Assembly: GCA_030762175.1 (NCBI GenBank)
Contig: CM060843.1
Span: 112,249,369-112,313,368, forward strand
DNA from: Metallyticus violacea
Lineage: Eukaryota; Arthropoda; Insecta; Mantodea; Metallyticidae
Direction: 5' to 3'
Length of the DNA stretch: 64,000 nt
The translations under genes and the position numbers were made by a program. Below are positions 12,480 to 24,180 of this stretch, piece after piece. The notes beneath the pieces were generated by a model. It was not told the origin of the DNA and made no database searches. It was given only the letters and a program-made list of their open reading frames with translations. The number at the start of each line of letters is the position of its first letter. Position 1 is the first letter of the stretch.

Positions 12480-12790
12480 GATCTTGTTCTTCCCTATATA
12501 CAGCTGAAAGATGTTTTTACTTTTTTAAAGAACGGAGGCACAAAAGAATCCGACACACCTGTTTGACCTCTAACGGAAGAAAACATTAACACAGCTGCTG
12601 CTATAGTGAGAGAGGATCGTCCACACACTGAGAACACTTTGAGACATTCTGAAAATTTCACTGAGTGCCATCCACACTTTGGTAACCGAATAGTTCCACA
12701 CGAGGTTCTAAGACTGCTGACTCCCGCTGGGACAGGTGCATTGCATCCGATGTGTACTAATTTGAGAAAAATAATAACATTTTTAAGAAT
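12480..12790 (+). pseudogene. Decayed mariner-type transposase N-terminal scrap
   Basis: Weak but ordered similarity to the DNA-binding half of a mariner-type transposase: a FKNG....ESD-like hinge near 12530, then LTEENINTAAAIVREDRPHT in one frame (12575-12635), and LRLLTP (about 12708-12727) matching the PRLLTP linker that follows the second helix-turn-helix. No catalytic domain follows and no terminal repeats were found. It differs from mariner A-E and from the left-edge copy. The assignment is by motif order only. Confidence 0.5.
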
Positions 12791-13690
12791 GAGTAAAGCT
12801 ATGTTTCAAACATTTACGATAATTCTTTATTTATAGCCCTCGTTTGAGTTATCCAATTTAATTTGTTTTTGATGTGTAAGTTAAGTAAGGTGGTTGTTAT
12901 TTCTAGAAGGATTATGTTATAAATATTGCTTCTAAGGATTCAATAGGTTGACTAGATTGATTCGAATTTTATTATGATAACCGTCTAAATAACAATCGAT
13001 TGTCGAACTAAAATGGGTTTTAGGAAAAATAAATCATACAAAAAATAAATAGTACGTATTGAACTGGGTTATTCTTTAATAGTGGCCTGGAATACTTTGA
13101 AATATATATCATTGAACATATGCAGATTAAAAAAATATATAAATCGAATGGAGAATAAAGGATAGCTCCAAAGTTTAAAACAACCTGGAAGGAAAAACGT
13201 ATTTTAGTACGAAGTTCAGGAAGGACTAACATAATACCCCATAACAAAAGACAGCTACTGAGGTTCACCTTATATAAATCTGAAATAAGTATATTAGCAA
13301 GTAGATAGTAAAGAGGAAAACTTTGGAAGTATCAGAAATCTCAATCCAGTCGCGCTATCTTATGACTAATTCATTAGCACGAGAGAAAAGGTAAATTCAT
13401 TTTTCTAGCTTTTCGAGAGGACAGAAATGTACCCTGCAAAATGTAAAAAAAATGGTAGGATATATTATGACAAATGAAGTGTAATCTAAAGTTTAACCCT
13501 ATCATTATTACTAAGAGAGAGTATTTGAAGTGCAAATCATAAAATGGTTTTGTCTTGACTATTTTTTAACAGACCAAACTGGATATGGATATCTGGATAT
13601 TACTTTTACTAATATCTGCATGGTCGAAGTGAACCTAGTAATTATTTTAGATAGTTTTAGGGACTCTTATTTTATTTTTAATTGTGTTAT
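12791..13690. other. AT-rich spacer
   Basis: No feature supported. The 82-codon frames on either strand are hydrophobic AT-rich noise. Confidence 0.45.
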
Positions 13691-13938
13691 AACGTCAATT
13701 TTTACTGCTGAGGCAGTACAGGTGGCAGACCCTAGTGATACGAGATGGAATTATAAATTGGGAAATTATTTTATTTAGCCTAAAAAAATTCCAGGCCTAA
13801 GTTTAGGGTACCCCCAAGCATTACCATTTACGAGGACTGAGAAAAACCTGGAATAAACCTAAGGCTGGGAGGACGGTTCTAGCGGAAATCGAATCCCAAT
13901 CTGTACCTTAACGACCTCGGCACCTGTGTCGGTAACTT
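13691..13938 (-). repeat. SINE-B copy B1
   Basis: Minus-strand copy. At the low end is the 3' terminal block seen in the other copies (ACGTCAATTTTTACTGCTGAGGC). Next comes the GGCCTAAGTTTAGGGTACC block and GAGGACTGAG....ACCTGG. At the high end is an eroded tRNA head (AATCGAATCCCAATC, CCTTAACGACCTCGG). The order matches B3, B6 and B8. Confidence 0.85.
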
Positions 13939-15699
13939 TTCATTGAAATGTACCATAAATCATATAAGGCTTTAGTTAAAAACTTTGTCACTCAAGCGTT
14001 GTTTTACGTCTCCTGCGAGGTGTTCCGCAGCCGGCGTTACCTCTACTCCATCCCCTCTTCTTCTCTTTGTAGATTCTTTGAACATCTATTTTTGAGTTTG
14101 TTTTTCTTCCTGTCTCACAGCAGTATACATTCATTCGCAAAGACGGGTAGACGCATTTTTGTGCATAAGCGCTATTTTAAACAAATCAGCTGGTTTAGTG
14201 CGTCAGAATTTATTTAGAACTTTCCATATGCTTTACATCCTTTCAGAAATACAATTCACGACGTTATGCATAAATTTTAATATACTAGTTCAGTGCAAAA
14301 TAAATAAAATAGGGGGATGATAAAAATGTACAGTTTTTGTAACATTTGTCCAACTATTTCAATAAATTTTAACAACTTCCGATGTTTACATGTATCAATT
14401 TGTAAATATACAGAAATAAAAAGTCCGAGGGATACCCAGGAAAAATGACTTAATATTATGGGAGAAGAGGATAGTTTGAGATAATTAATATAATTTATTA
14501 AAGTGAAATAATTAATGTTACTCACAGTTAATTTAAAGTTGCATACAACGACAGCCATTAAACGAACGTTTCAAACGCGAGGTCATACCTGCATCACAAT
14601 TCAGGAAGATAACGGGGTAAACACGGGGGCAAAATACCGATCTGAATAAACAAGTAAGCGCAAAATCTGCATGGATAATATTTGCGCCAATCTTAAAAGT
14701 TCGCCAACAAAATCACTTCCGAAATATAAAGGAAAACATTAGCAAAGAAATCAGAAGTATTAACGTAGTCGGATTTAATCGTATCAGTGCTGGTTTAGCA
14801 CGGGGAGGAAACCATTTGTTCTGCACGTTTTAGGGAGCAGAATTGAATTACGGGTGCCGCCGCCTGCCTAGTCCAGAAGTAAACCCCGCGTGAGTGGACA
14901 ACATAAGTTGGTTGATTTATGACCTCACAGTAGTGGACATTATACTATAAACTCATTTCTTCATATATGATAATTCGGTAATAATCAGCGTCAGTAATTA
15001 TATTCAGTCTCCCTTCTCTCATTTTTTTTTTATTAAAAGGACGCTTCGTTTTCTATCAGTGGATCCATGACAAAATCTACGGATAGAGATTATACACTCA
15101 GTGCTGATGCTAGAATTCATTATTAGGATATAAGTGTAACGACAATTACTGCTGGCATTGCGCTGTCATTGTTGCAAAGAAATTGGAGGGGACTTTATTT
15201 TTTTCAAAATTTGCAGATCGTGTTTATACAAGAGCGAAAGCACATTTATTTTCTGCGTTTTATTTCAGCGCAATGTAGCAAATAAGGTGGTTTGGCTTTA
15301 ACTTCAGTCAATCTGAAATAAAAGGGTTAAAAACATCTCGGCCCTTGATAATTTTTACTAATGACCCTCATTCTTACATGGTTTATACTATATATCAGAA
15401 TAAAGTTAACATCACAACTAGTGTTGACAGTGATTGCCAATAGAATCAGCCCATGCTTACACACAGCTTTCTTATGATCAATTCATAAACTTAAAGAAAA
15501 ATTTATTTGGTGATATGCGTTATTAATGTATTTATTTATGTGTATGTACTTGCTATAAGCAGTAAGCGATTCACACATTTTACTAAATATTTGCAAAGTT
15601 TACCTATATTTATCCTAATAACTGAAAATTTCACTCTCTTTGCATTAAAGGGAAAATTAACGTTTTATAAGTTTCGTGAGAGCTGAAGAAGAAATGTTG
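13939..15699. other. AT-rich spacer
   Basis: About 1.8 kb. A moderately CpG-containing patch lies at 14560-14900, but no frame or motif there is recognisable. The 89-93 codon frames look random. Confidence 0.45.
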
Positions 15700-16023
15700 A
15701 AGGGGGATTGCGTGGCCGGTGTAGGTTTCAAATGCTTAGCGTATGCCCTTCGTTAGGCGCCAGTTCGAAGATTATTTGGGGGGATGTTTAATGATGGCCT
15801 CATCTTGTGCTGCAGTTTGAAACGAATTTGTAAGGTGGGGGTGGGAATTGGGTTATATGGTTGCTGCAGTAATAATTTATGTCCGCTGATCGCAGGTTTC
15901 GCCACGGCTGCTACAGACCACCCCCCTACTCTTCTGCGATGAGACTCTCTCGAGAACGTTTCACTGGATTTTGGCGGCTGTGAGCTAGCCGAGCCTGAGT
16001 GAATGGGACTCCGAAGGTACGAC
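15700..16023 (+). repeat. Possible tRNA-headed repeat, GC-rich
   Basis: A GC-richer block. At 15710-15775 an A-box-like GTGGCCGGTGTAGG, a GCTTAGCGTATGCCC segment and a B-box-like AGTTCGAAGATT suggest a tRNA-derived head. An unrelated body follows, with GGTGGGGGTGGGAATTGG and a CCACCCCCCTACTC counterpart. Only one copy is in the window, so SINE status is tentative. Confidence 0.3.
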
Positions 16024-16239
16024 AAATAACGCTTCGTTATTTACTTGTTGATATCGTTTATTCTCCTAACATGAATGTTCGAGCAAACCCAGGTCTCTCT
16101 CGAACCACGGGCAAGCTAATCTTGGAAAACGCGTAATTTTATTGCGTTGACCAAATGGTGCCGAGTGCGAAGAAATTGTTAATTCAACTGAGTTCTTAAT
16201 GCAGCTCAATGATGTATCAGCAGTTAACGTGGTGTCTGG

Positions 16240-16465
16240 CACTCAAGCTTAATCGCCGGAACTGGTACTTGGTTAGGCCGCTCTTCCCGCTGATCTCCGG
16301 GCGACGGCAGTCACACCTGTCTGGGCCCGGAAAATTCTGAGACTGCGCAACTTTTGGGTAAAATCCCTCTCTTTTATACACAATACAAAATGACGCCATC
16401 CATAGGCAACGGCGGGAAATACTGCCGCCAATTTTGTGTTAACGTCTCTCATAGGTGAGTGCTTA
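16240..16465 (-). promoter_or_regulatory. Candidate promoter-like patch
   Basis: A GC- and CpG-richer island within AT-rich DNA. On the minus strand a TATAAAAG box lies at 16378-16371, followed about 34 bases on by GCAGTC, which resembles an arthropod initiator. Upstream on the same strand are TTTCCCGCC (E2F-like) and GGCGGCAG, then ATGGCGTCATTTTG. On the + strand GGTGAGTG at about 16453 would serve as a splice donor. All of these motifs are short and can occur by chance, and no downstream coding exon was recognised, so this is a candidate only. Confidence 0.3.
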
Positions 16466-17004
16466 CCTCATTGAATTTCATTTTTGTTCACTGGACCTTT
16501 TGGTCATACGTTACTGCCGGCGAATCGGACATCTGCAACTTTGCCACCGAACCAGCCGGTGTCTGCCCTGAGGCGGGGGGCATACATAGCATGTATACCA
16601 GAAGGAATTACCTTGCATTGTCTGACTTTTGCCAAGTCTTTCTATGTCCGGAGAAATAAGTGAATTTTTCCTTACCTTGCTATATTACTGCATGTCATCT
16701 CTTAAATATTATCAAAAAGTCCACTTTATGAATCCATTTAAACACTATACTACACTAATTTTGCGATACGAGTTATGTCATTAAATTTCCTCCACTGAAA
16801 GAAAATGCACAACATATTGTACATAATTACGAGTTGCTGATTCTAAAATTACATATATTAATTATTTCAATTACTCTGTAATGGATGGGAGCCAGGGACA
16901 GTTTCAGAATAGTGAGTGATCCCGATTATAATGAAAACTCATTGTTACTTGCATAGGGGTCCGTTAATTATGAGAACTGTGTAAGGGGGACTTTATTTTC
17001 TGTT
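16466..17004. other. Spacer between GC-rich patch and hAT fossil
   Basis: The + frame at 16459-16659 (66 codons) has three cysteines near its end, but I recognise no domain. The rest is AT-rich. Confidence 0.45.
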
Positions 17005-17580
17005 TTAAGTACGACTATTAAGTAAAAAGAAGCCAGTTAGGTCTAGAGTGTTTGAAAAGCTTTGCGAGTGTATGGGGGCCGAGCATACCAATTTATTCTT
17101 GCATACTAAAACCCGTCGGCTTTCTAGGGACAAATCAATAATGCTAATGGTAGAGTTTCAAGACGAGATTCTTATTTTTTTATTTTTTTTTTTTTTTTTG
17201 AAAATGAAAAGCCAGAGTATGCTAAACTTAGAGATAATTTTGATATGCTATATTAGCATGTCTTTTCGAAATTTTCGAAAGACTGAACTCTGTAAACAGA
17301 AACTATTATTTCAGTCACAAAAAATTCAAGGATGTTATAAAAACTGAAATTTTGGAAGTCTTCGGACAGAGCAGGTAAATTATTACCCTTTCCTTTAGTT
17401 GAGAGTTTTGAAAATCGACTTGCTAAAAATGAGAAAGAATGGCTAAAGAAGTTCAAAGCAGAACACCTAAAAGCGTTACAAACTTCAGCAACATAATACT
17501 CCCCTAGCTTGTCTGTTTCAGAATTAAAATACGTAACTTTTACTTTTGGTACATTTGGTAATATCAACATTCAAAATGTC
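17005..17580 (+). pseudogene. hAT transposase fossil (ZBED5/SCAND3-like)
   Basis: A 3' half of a hAT-superfamily transposase, readable across frameshifts. At about 17040-17180 FEKLCECMGAEHTNLFLHT and RRLSRDKS match the MGSEH..LLLHTEVRWLS motif of ZBED5-like proteins, followed by the E.REELLIF-type segment. A T-rich insertion (17173-17201) interrupts. Then ENEKPEYAKLRDNF, LACLFEIFERLNS in another frame and KLKFWKSSDRAG follow. Next is FPLVESFENRLAKNEKEW with FKAEHLKALQ, and finally SPSLSVSELKYV with a short FGTFGNIN tail. The N-terminal BED finger and catalytic start are absent. The 105-codon minus frame at 17253-17570 is a shadow. The element's ends were not found around it. Confidence 0.8.
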
Positions 17581-19504
17581 ATCAACCTAAATATCAACAC
17601 ATATTTACGAATATATATTCTATTCAGAAACCGTGAGACTGAAATGGACAAAAGTCGACTATTACAATCGCTACCGTCGATTTTCTAATACCTACTGAGA
17701 AATGATGGCATATTTTTGTTTGTATTCTGTGGTTTGGAATTCCGAATGATAAGATCAATTTTCAAATTTGATGTATCACCAAAACGTGTGTGCGTTGTGA
17801 TTGTCGATTGTCCATGCATTTGTTGCTCTCAATAGTTCCCCATAGCCAATAGCAAAAGTGGTCAGTGATGCGTGTTCAAGAATTACATAGTTGCGGTATA
17901 GAGTTAGTTACACTGACCTCTAGACAAATGCACATCGCGTGATTAAACGGATTTGATATATTTTTTCAGTAATTTCATCCTTATTCCGGTTGTGATTGGT
18001 CAAAATTCAGAATTTTGTTCCGTTCCATTGGTCGATTTTAAGATGGCGTCACATGAGTGAAATAGACAGCGTAATTATGGGAACGTTTTCTGGGACCGGT
18101 AGTTTCGTCTTTTATGCGTGAAATGAAGATAATGCTGTTTTCACTATTCTGGATAGTTGCTCATTTGTGTAAATGCAAGGATTTACTAATTTTGGCCGAT
18201 ATATCTACTGCTGTTCAATTTTGGTCCTTTTTATCGTTATCAAATTCTAAGGACATTAGGCGCTTTTACTTATAAAACGTAGCTATAGGACACTTTATCA
18301 GGAACAATAATTACCCTGTCGAACGAATGTATTGGATAGCCATACGTTCAGCAATTTAGTGAGAGTGGGAAAAGGCAGTACAGGCTTTGATGATCTTCTG
18401 CTTGAAAATTCGTTTGCCAGTTGCATGTGTTGGCGGTATCCTGACCAGTGGAAGTGATGGATATCGTGAACTTTATACAAGGAATTAGCTTAAGCAGAGG
18501 CAAGCGTTATAAAAATCACATCAAAGGTATAGCGATAATAGTTTCCTAGAGGAAATCCAATTACCAAGCCAGCAGTCAAATTCTGGCATAGCCAGGAGGC
18601 ACCTTTGGAAAGGCAATACGGCATTATCAGAGCATTATTGCAGAATAACAGAGATAGTACAAACTGCATTAGCCTGTGGTTAATCCTCATAATATTGGTA
18701 ACGGTACAAAGTCATCTCCTTTCATTGATTGAGGTCCTGTAACTCAGTTTCAGGAACATGGAAAACATCGTTCTATCAAAGAATGCAAGAGACGGAAAAA
18801 CAGTTTTTATTCTTCATTTTCCATTTCGGAATCTCTAAAAACGATCATTCGAAAAATATTTTATACTTTGATGAAAGATATAGATTGTGAATTCCGACCT
18901 GAGGTATTTTGCAGCTGTGAAATGTATTCAACGACTATTCAATGGGAAATGCTTTATTGACCAATCAATGCAATAAAAAAAGTAAAAAAAAATCTTTAGA
19001 TAAAAACATTAAGTAACTGGTGATTATCGTTTAATTATTTCAAATGCTTCTACGCAGAATTCACTTTTCCTTAATATCCCCCTGATTAATTGTTGTTTCT
19101 GAAAAAAATTACTCTTACTATAATTGTAGCTACCTGCTTCAATTTATAATAATATATATGTACACTAAAATGTTAAAATATAATATTTAAAACAACTTAA
19201 ATGCAAAGCAAAATAAATATCCTGCAACGCCATGGCCAATATCTGGCAAAGTTCATGTCAAAACTTATGAATAGCGATTAGATCGAGCTCTCATTACCAT
19301 AAGCCAGAAACCAAACAGCAATTTATAGAAAGGGAGCTGGGTCGTTTTTGCGCGCACTTCTTTGGACTCAAGTGTCTATTTTTTCTTTCTCTCGTCCATC
19401 CTTGTCACCTGATCACGTCAGAAGGCCTCGCCGATTAGTTTTCTTTGCTATTGGTTGTCAAGTCTATCGTGTGATCTCGAAGGGGAAAAATAAGCATCCT
19501 GACT
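17581..19504. other. AT-rich spacer
   Basis: About 1.9 kb without a supported gene or repeat. A lone TTTTAAGATGGCG at about 18040 resembles a YY1-type site, but nothing else suggests a promoter. Frames of 60-66 codons at 18298-18690 show no domain. Confidence 0.45.
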
Positions 19505-20010
19505 GACGTCTGTTCCTTTCACAGAATTTGAATCTTCTCCAGAATTTCGTCGACTTTATTTCTAAATTGTTAGATCCGGAGCCTTCTCCGTAGGGTAAAC
19601 CCTGTGACCCATGTATAATGTAATTTTTAAAACATTTTATTGTGATAAATATTATTGCACTTTGTTACAATGTCGCAAATTTGCAATTTGCAATTATTTT
19701 AAAACAGAGAACGGAGATTTTGAAAGCTAATGCCTTAAAACTAATGGTACATTTTGGGCAATATTCGGTGCCCGAGAGGGAGATTTTATTCTTTGCTTGC
19801 GTTCAACTAATTCTTTGAAGCATTCACTTAATTGCTATATATTTATTGCGGCAATATTCCAAGGGTTTGTTACTTGCCTAAGTAGTACATTCCTAAGTGG
19901 TATATTGTAGATTTTTATGTTGAAAGCTATTTTAGATTCACATTGCATTTATATTTATTATTATTCAATAAATTACTTTATAATTGTAGATTATTTTTCT
20001 ACTGTTTTGT
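19505..20010 (+). repeat. Diverged repeat pair, member 1
   Basis: Shares an ordered block with 22490-23100. Common parts are a CTCCAGAAT stretch, TTTCGACT/TTCGTCGACT, TTCTAAA.T.TTAG.TCCGG and AGCCTTC.CCGT. After these both copies run into long AT-rich sequence that resembles a 3' untranslated tail. Same orientation, about 3 kb apart. The family is unknown and the 3' limit is uncertain. Confidence 0.45.
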
Positions 20011-20730
20011 GAAATCACCTTTCTCCGACCAGATCCTGGGATTTTTACTTCCAGTATACTTCTAAGGCTAAAACTTGTTCATACGTTAACGTGGGATGTG
20101 GAATTCTATTTATTGAGCAATAGAATAGTCATACATAGTCAAGTATAAGGACAGTACCCCACCAAAGAAACTCGTAAATTTGGGTCTTAAAGAACTCCTC
20201 ATGGTCGCCATTTTTGCAGCCCTTGAAGATGTGAAAACAACTGTACAGGGGTCGGTACGCGAAACAAGAATGGTTTTAGACGCTCTGGAGAAGTTGCCAC
20301 TCCGGTCGAAAAAGCACACACATACACACATACAAAAACTGAACAATGACATATAAAAACTGAGTTATGTCGAGAAGGTGCAGCTATTAGCTGACGTGTA
20401 AATCTGTCCGTATTTGTCAGAAAAAAACATAATGGTACACCCCTCACGTGGCTGACTGTAGGTACAGAGTTCAGACAAATGAGCGAGAGTGTGTTTCGAA
20501 GAGTGCAATCTACACAAGTTTCATAAGAGGAACATGCTCTTTTCTTGTGACAAATGTTAGTAGTGACGTTCATTCAGAAAACCTAAAATAATTACATTTT
20601 GAAGAAGGAAGATCATTGTAATCTTCTTCCCATGTTTAGGTAATTTAATAGACAGTGATGGGTGTATTGTGTTGTGATACTTTTATTTTAAGAATTCCAC
20701 AGAGAAAAAGTAAAATTATTAAGCATTGTT
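20011..20730. other. Spacer with no recognised feature
   Basis: Two overlapping minus frames (80 and 124 codons, 20110-20573) have no known domain. The first crosses a CA/TG-rich stretch at about 20310-20335. No splice-site or promoter support was seen. Confidence 0.4.
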
Positions 20731-20742
20731 TAATCTGGATAA

Positions 20743-21046
20743 GTCAGTCCTGGTGGTGTAGTGGTAGCCATACCATAACCATAACCTCCTAAACCCATGA
20801 TCGCGGGTTCGAACCCGGCCAGGACTGATGGATTTTTTTCGGGCGTAAAAATCCTAAGTATGGCTTCCTTCGGAAGGTAAGTAAAGCCGTGGGTCCCGAG
20901 TCGTACATTTACGGCACGAAAAAGAACCTCAAGCCTGAAAGAGAGGCCTCTGAGCAAAATTTGTCGGCCGTTTCATGCCCTGAATTGAATGAGACGCTGA
21001 TGACCCGAGATGTTGAAGAGCGTCCGTAAATAATCAATATAATCAA

Positions 21047-21111
<65 letters not shown>
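20743..21111 (+). repeat. SINE-A copy A3, most complete, with target duplication
   Basis: Best copy of the family. The head starts GTCCTGG and is closed by CCAGGAC after the T arm, a 7-bp tRNA acceptor-like pairing. The A box is TGGTGTAGTGG and the B box GGTTCGAACCC. The loop CTCCTAA suggests a tRNA-Arg(CCT)-type ancestor. The body is the usual GCGTAAAAATCC ... GGCACGAAAAAGAACC ... GAGACGCTGATGACC series, ending in (AAT)n from 21045. TAATCTGGATAA occurs at 20731-20742 and again at 21112-21123, a 12-bp target duplication expected of LINE-driven insertion. The 75-codon minus frame (20730-20957) is read-through of the repeat. Confidence 0.95.
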
Positions 21112-21115
<4 letters not shown>

Positions 21116-21123
21116 CTGGATAA

Positions 21124-22489
21124 ACGATCGTATTCGACTTTTAGTATTGAACCATCAGATAAAGAACGTTAACTACCTTATTGAAAAGCTATGAGGAATT
21201 GATAGAAGATCTAAAAACAAAGACAATGTGCATATAATCATATATATTTTTCCTACATACCCACAATTCTAAAGAAAATGCTCAAATCCGTCATCATTAA
21301 ATGTAATAAAGACTTATAAATTTTCTTTCTGAAATATTGCAGGTGTCTGCCGCTTCTGCTGACATCCTAGTTCAATACGATAACGAAGAATGTCCACTTT
21401 ACGTAGTATAATCTTGAAGCATAATCGCATACGTAGAAATCCATTGAATTGAGGTAAGGGAACGAGTTAAGTTAGGATGATTGTACCCTATGACCTAGCT
21501 ATTCATCTGGGAATCGCTGATCTAGAAAAAAGAAAAGATGACCCTTTGTGCATAAATCACAATTCGTATTAAAATTAGTGGAACTTCTTTAATTTATCTG
21601 TTAACATCCCATCATAAGGTGCCTTCGGTAAGATTACCAGATAAAATAAACATCGATTAATTGTACGCCAGCTATTCCAGCCCCTTACATCAACGCTACA
21701 CTGGTGTTGGTATTTGTTCCAAAATTGCAATTGCCCAAACATGAACATTTTGGAAATTTTGCACTGCATTCAATGAGTACCGTGGTACATCGCAGATGGC
21801 TTTGACTACAAACCACGAAAGAGAGCTAAGATTTTAAGTTCCTATGGCAGTTTACCAGTGCACCACAAAATACCATAAATATGGATCACCATTATCCAAC
21901 GATGCATGGTGGTCTTAAAAGCTTTGAAATTTAATTTTTTTTTTTTTTTTTTTTTTTTTTTGCTATAACAGTCAATTCTACGACTCTACTGCTACAGAAC
22001 TAGGTAAGCTTTTCCAACAACCTTTTAAACATTTAAAATCTTAAGTTGAAAAGGAATACTAGCGCTTCGCTTGAAAGCATATGTTCAAATAAAAAACCTA
22101 ATTATGCATTATGAACACGTGTCTAGATGCAATATCCATAACATATGAAAGGCTAAGTTGACATATAACACGAAGAGGTTCGTCAGTAGCTAAAAGTTTT
22201 GTGTGAAAGGCATCAAAAACCGTCTTAGGTCTAAAAGCGGTGAGCATTCTCAAAGTTACAGTTTGGCCTGTATATAGTCAGTGAAATCGTATTATATAAA
22301 ATAATTTGTAGTTACGAAAAAGTGCAGTGTAATCAATATCCCTATTGTTAGAGTGATTAGCAATGTCTAGACGGCAAAAACAACTCTTTAAGGTATTTCA
22401 GATTAAGAATTCCGTTAATTGCAATAGCCACGTCAGAATGGTACAGCAAGTAAGTCTTGGAAATTAATTGAAGCTGTCTTCTCCGCTTC
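21124..22489. other. AT-rich spacer with poly-T run
   Basis: No gene supported. A T homopolymer lies at 21935-21961. The 64-codon minus frame at 21575-21769 has no domain. Confidence 0.45.
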
Positions 22490-23100
22490 TTCCTTTAAAA
22501 GCACAAAGAAAACTCCAGAATAGTAGGGTGTATAGACGTTTCGACTCTTCATTCTAAAGTATTAGGTCCGGAGCCTTCCCCGTCAGGCATAGCGAATGCT
22601 CTAGATAACATTTTGTTTTGGAAGTTTTTAGGGGAAGGTTGTTAACTATAATATATATTATATTGGCTTAAATTTTCCTTTGTAACAATTTTAGACTAGA
22701 AGGAAATGTATATTTTCTAAAACATTTTTTTCAGTTTATGGTAGCCAAAAACAGCATTTATATTTTTTTTAGAGAGATTTTGCAATATGCTTATGCCTTG
22801 GTGTTTTCTTTGCCAAGGAATTTGATTAATTATTATATAGGAAATGTGGCAAATATTTAACGTTTTATATATTTATGCATTCAAAGTTTCAAATTTGATG
22901 TTCCAAGTGTTTTAACTATTTCAATGATATATTACTAAGCTACGCTTACGCAGTTTGCATGTTTGAAGTTGATTTATGTTTAACATAATTTTTTGTCGTT
23001 ATTCAAAACTGCTGTATATATTTCTTATTACTGTTGTTAAAAATTACAATAATTTTGTTACTGTCAGAAACAATAAACCAGTCTTCTTCTTCTTCCGTGT
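22490..23100 (+). repeat. Diverged repeat pair, member 2
   Basis: Counterpart of 19505-20010, matching best around 22540-22600 (TTCTAAAGTATTAGGTCCGG, then AGCCTTCCCCGT). The AT-rich 3' part shows only loose similarity. No terminal repeats or tRNA boxes. It could be the 3' end of an unrecognised LINE or an old segmental duplication. Confidence 0.45.
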
Positions 23101-23690
23101 TGGAAAGTTACCTTTATAAGGCCATATTCCTTCTAGCAAACTTCCAATATTAAATGGGATAGTGTCGAATTTAGGTTATTAACTTAAATAGCCGTGACAT
23201 GATGCTGGGTGAAGTTTAGAAGGCTTAATCATGAAAAACTGATATGAGAGAATATCTAGATAAGCAGCCAGTAATAACGTTTTTAAAGTATTTTATTTCG
23301 TAATTAACAAAAAATCGTGGTTTTCAGCAAGAAAAATCGGAATATATATTTTGTTATAAGCTAACTATCAGATACTGGAAGATAGCCTTAGGCCTTAGTA
23401 GAGAACAAAACGAAAGTTAATCACTTCTAAAACGTTTAATGTTCATGGCATCCATCACTTTTATATATTAGAAAATGTAATCATTCGCATCATTTGTATT
23501 AAATGATTTACATTCTCTTTCTTGCTAATCATATCTAAGCGTGTACATAAAAAGAGAACTAAATGCGCATATGGCTGAAAACGGCAGGTTGAGTTTTATT
23601 GTTCTGTTATTTTTAAGAGGTCTTCTGAACCAACGCACGCTCTACATTCAATACTAGCATTGTGTTTACTAGAATTACTAACACACGGGA
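23101..23690. other. AT-rich spacer
   Basis: Nothing recognised. Confidence 0.5.
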
Positions 23691-24180
23691 GAGAGGCAAA
23701 ATAAAATACCCTTCTTGGAGGAGAACCGGTAAACCCAAACTAGAAGAATTTCTTTTCTTCAATCTCTCGCAGACAAAACGCTGTCATTAGATGAAGACAT
23801 CCCTCCGAACAATACACAGTATCTCTCGTGTCGACCAAGTCTGCGCAAGAGACGGATATACGTAGCTAATGGCAGGACAAGAGTGTCATTAACGAAGGTC
23901 CTTAGCACTTGAGAAGAAAACACTCCTTCCCTGTCCTCGACGCGTTTTATCTGGCAGTCATTCGCTTGTACTGTGTATTTGTAGCAGTCAGAAACGTGGC
24001 GAGGTCGGTACGGCAACATAAAAAACGAGAGAGAAAGGAAAGAAATGACACAAAATGGTGGAGGAGAAGTGATGGAGTGAGGGATCGCGTCTACGGCAAC
24101 CTCGGTAAAGTAATGTAATGGTATGGCACTTTGCTTCAAGCAGAACCTTACGAGGCGATGCTGACGTCGGGACAAATACG
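23691..24180. other. CpG-richer patch of unknown nature
   Basis: Noticeably richer in G+C and CpG than its flanks (CGACGCGTTTTATC, GATCGCGTCTACGG, GTCGGTACGG and similar). A 138-codon minus frame (23759-24175), the longest non-repeat frame in the window, spans it. That frame has no domain I recognise and no homologous copy here. A first exon or promoter region, or an unrecognised element, are both possible. I do not call a gene. Confidence 0.3.

Noticed and set aside
17253..17570. 105-codon minus-strand frame, and plus-strand splice-like signals (TTTCAG ... GGTAAAT) suggesting a small exon
   Set aside because: The plus strand reads as a hAT transposase in the frame that runs through the supposed donor, so both the exon and the minus frame are chance.
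20110..20573. Overlapping minus frames of 80 and 124 codons
   Set aside because: No domain, no splice or promoter context, and Cys/Val-rich parts come from a TG-rich run.
20743..20835. A possible functional tRNA gene (acceptor-like ends and A and B boxes present)
   Set aside because: The anticodon arm and spacing are poor, and the sequence continues into the SINE-A body with a target duplication, so it is a SINE head.
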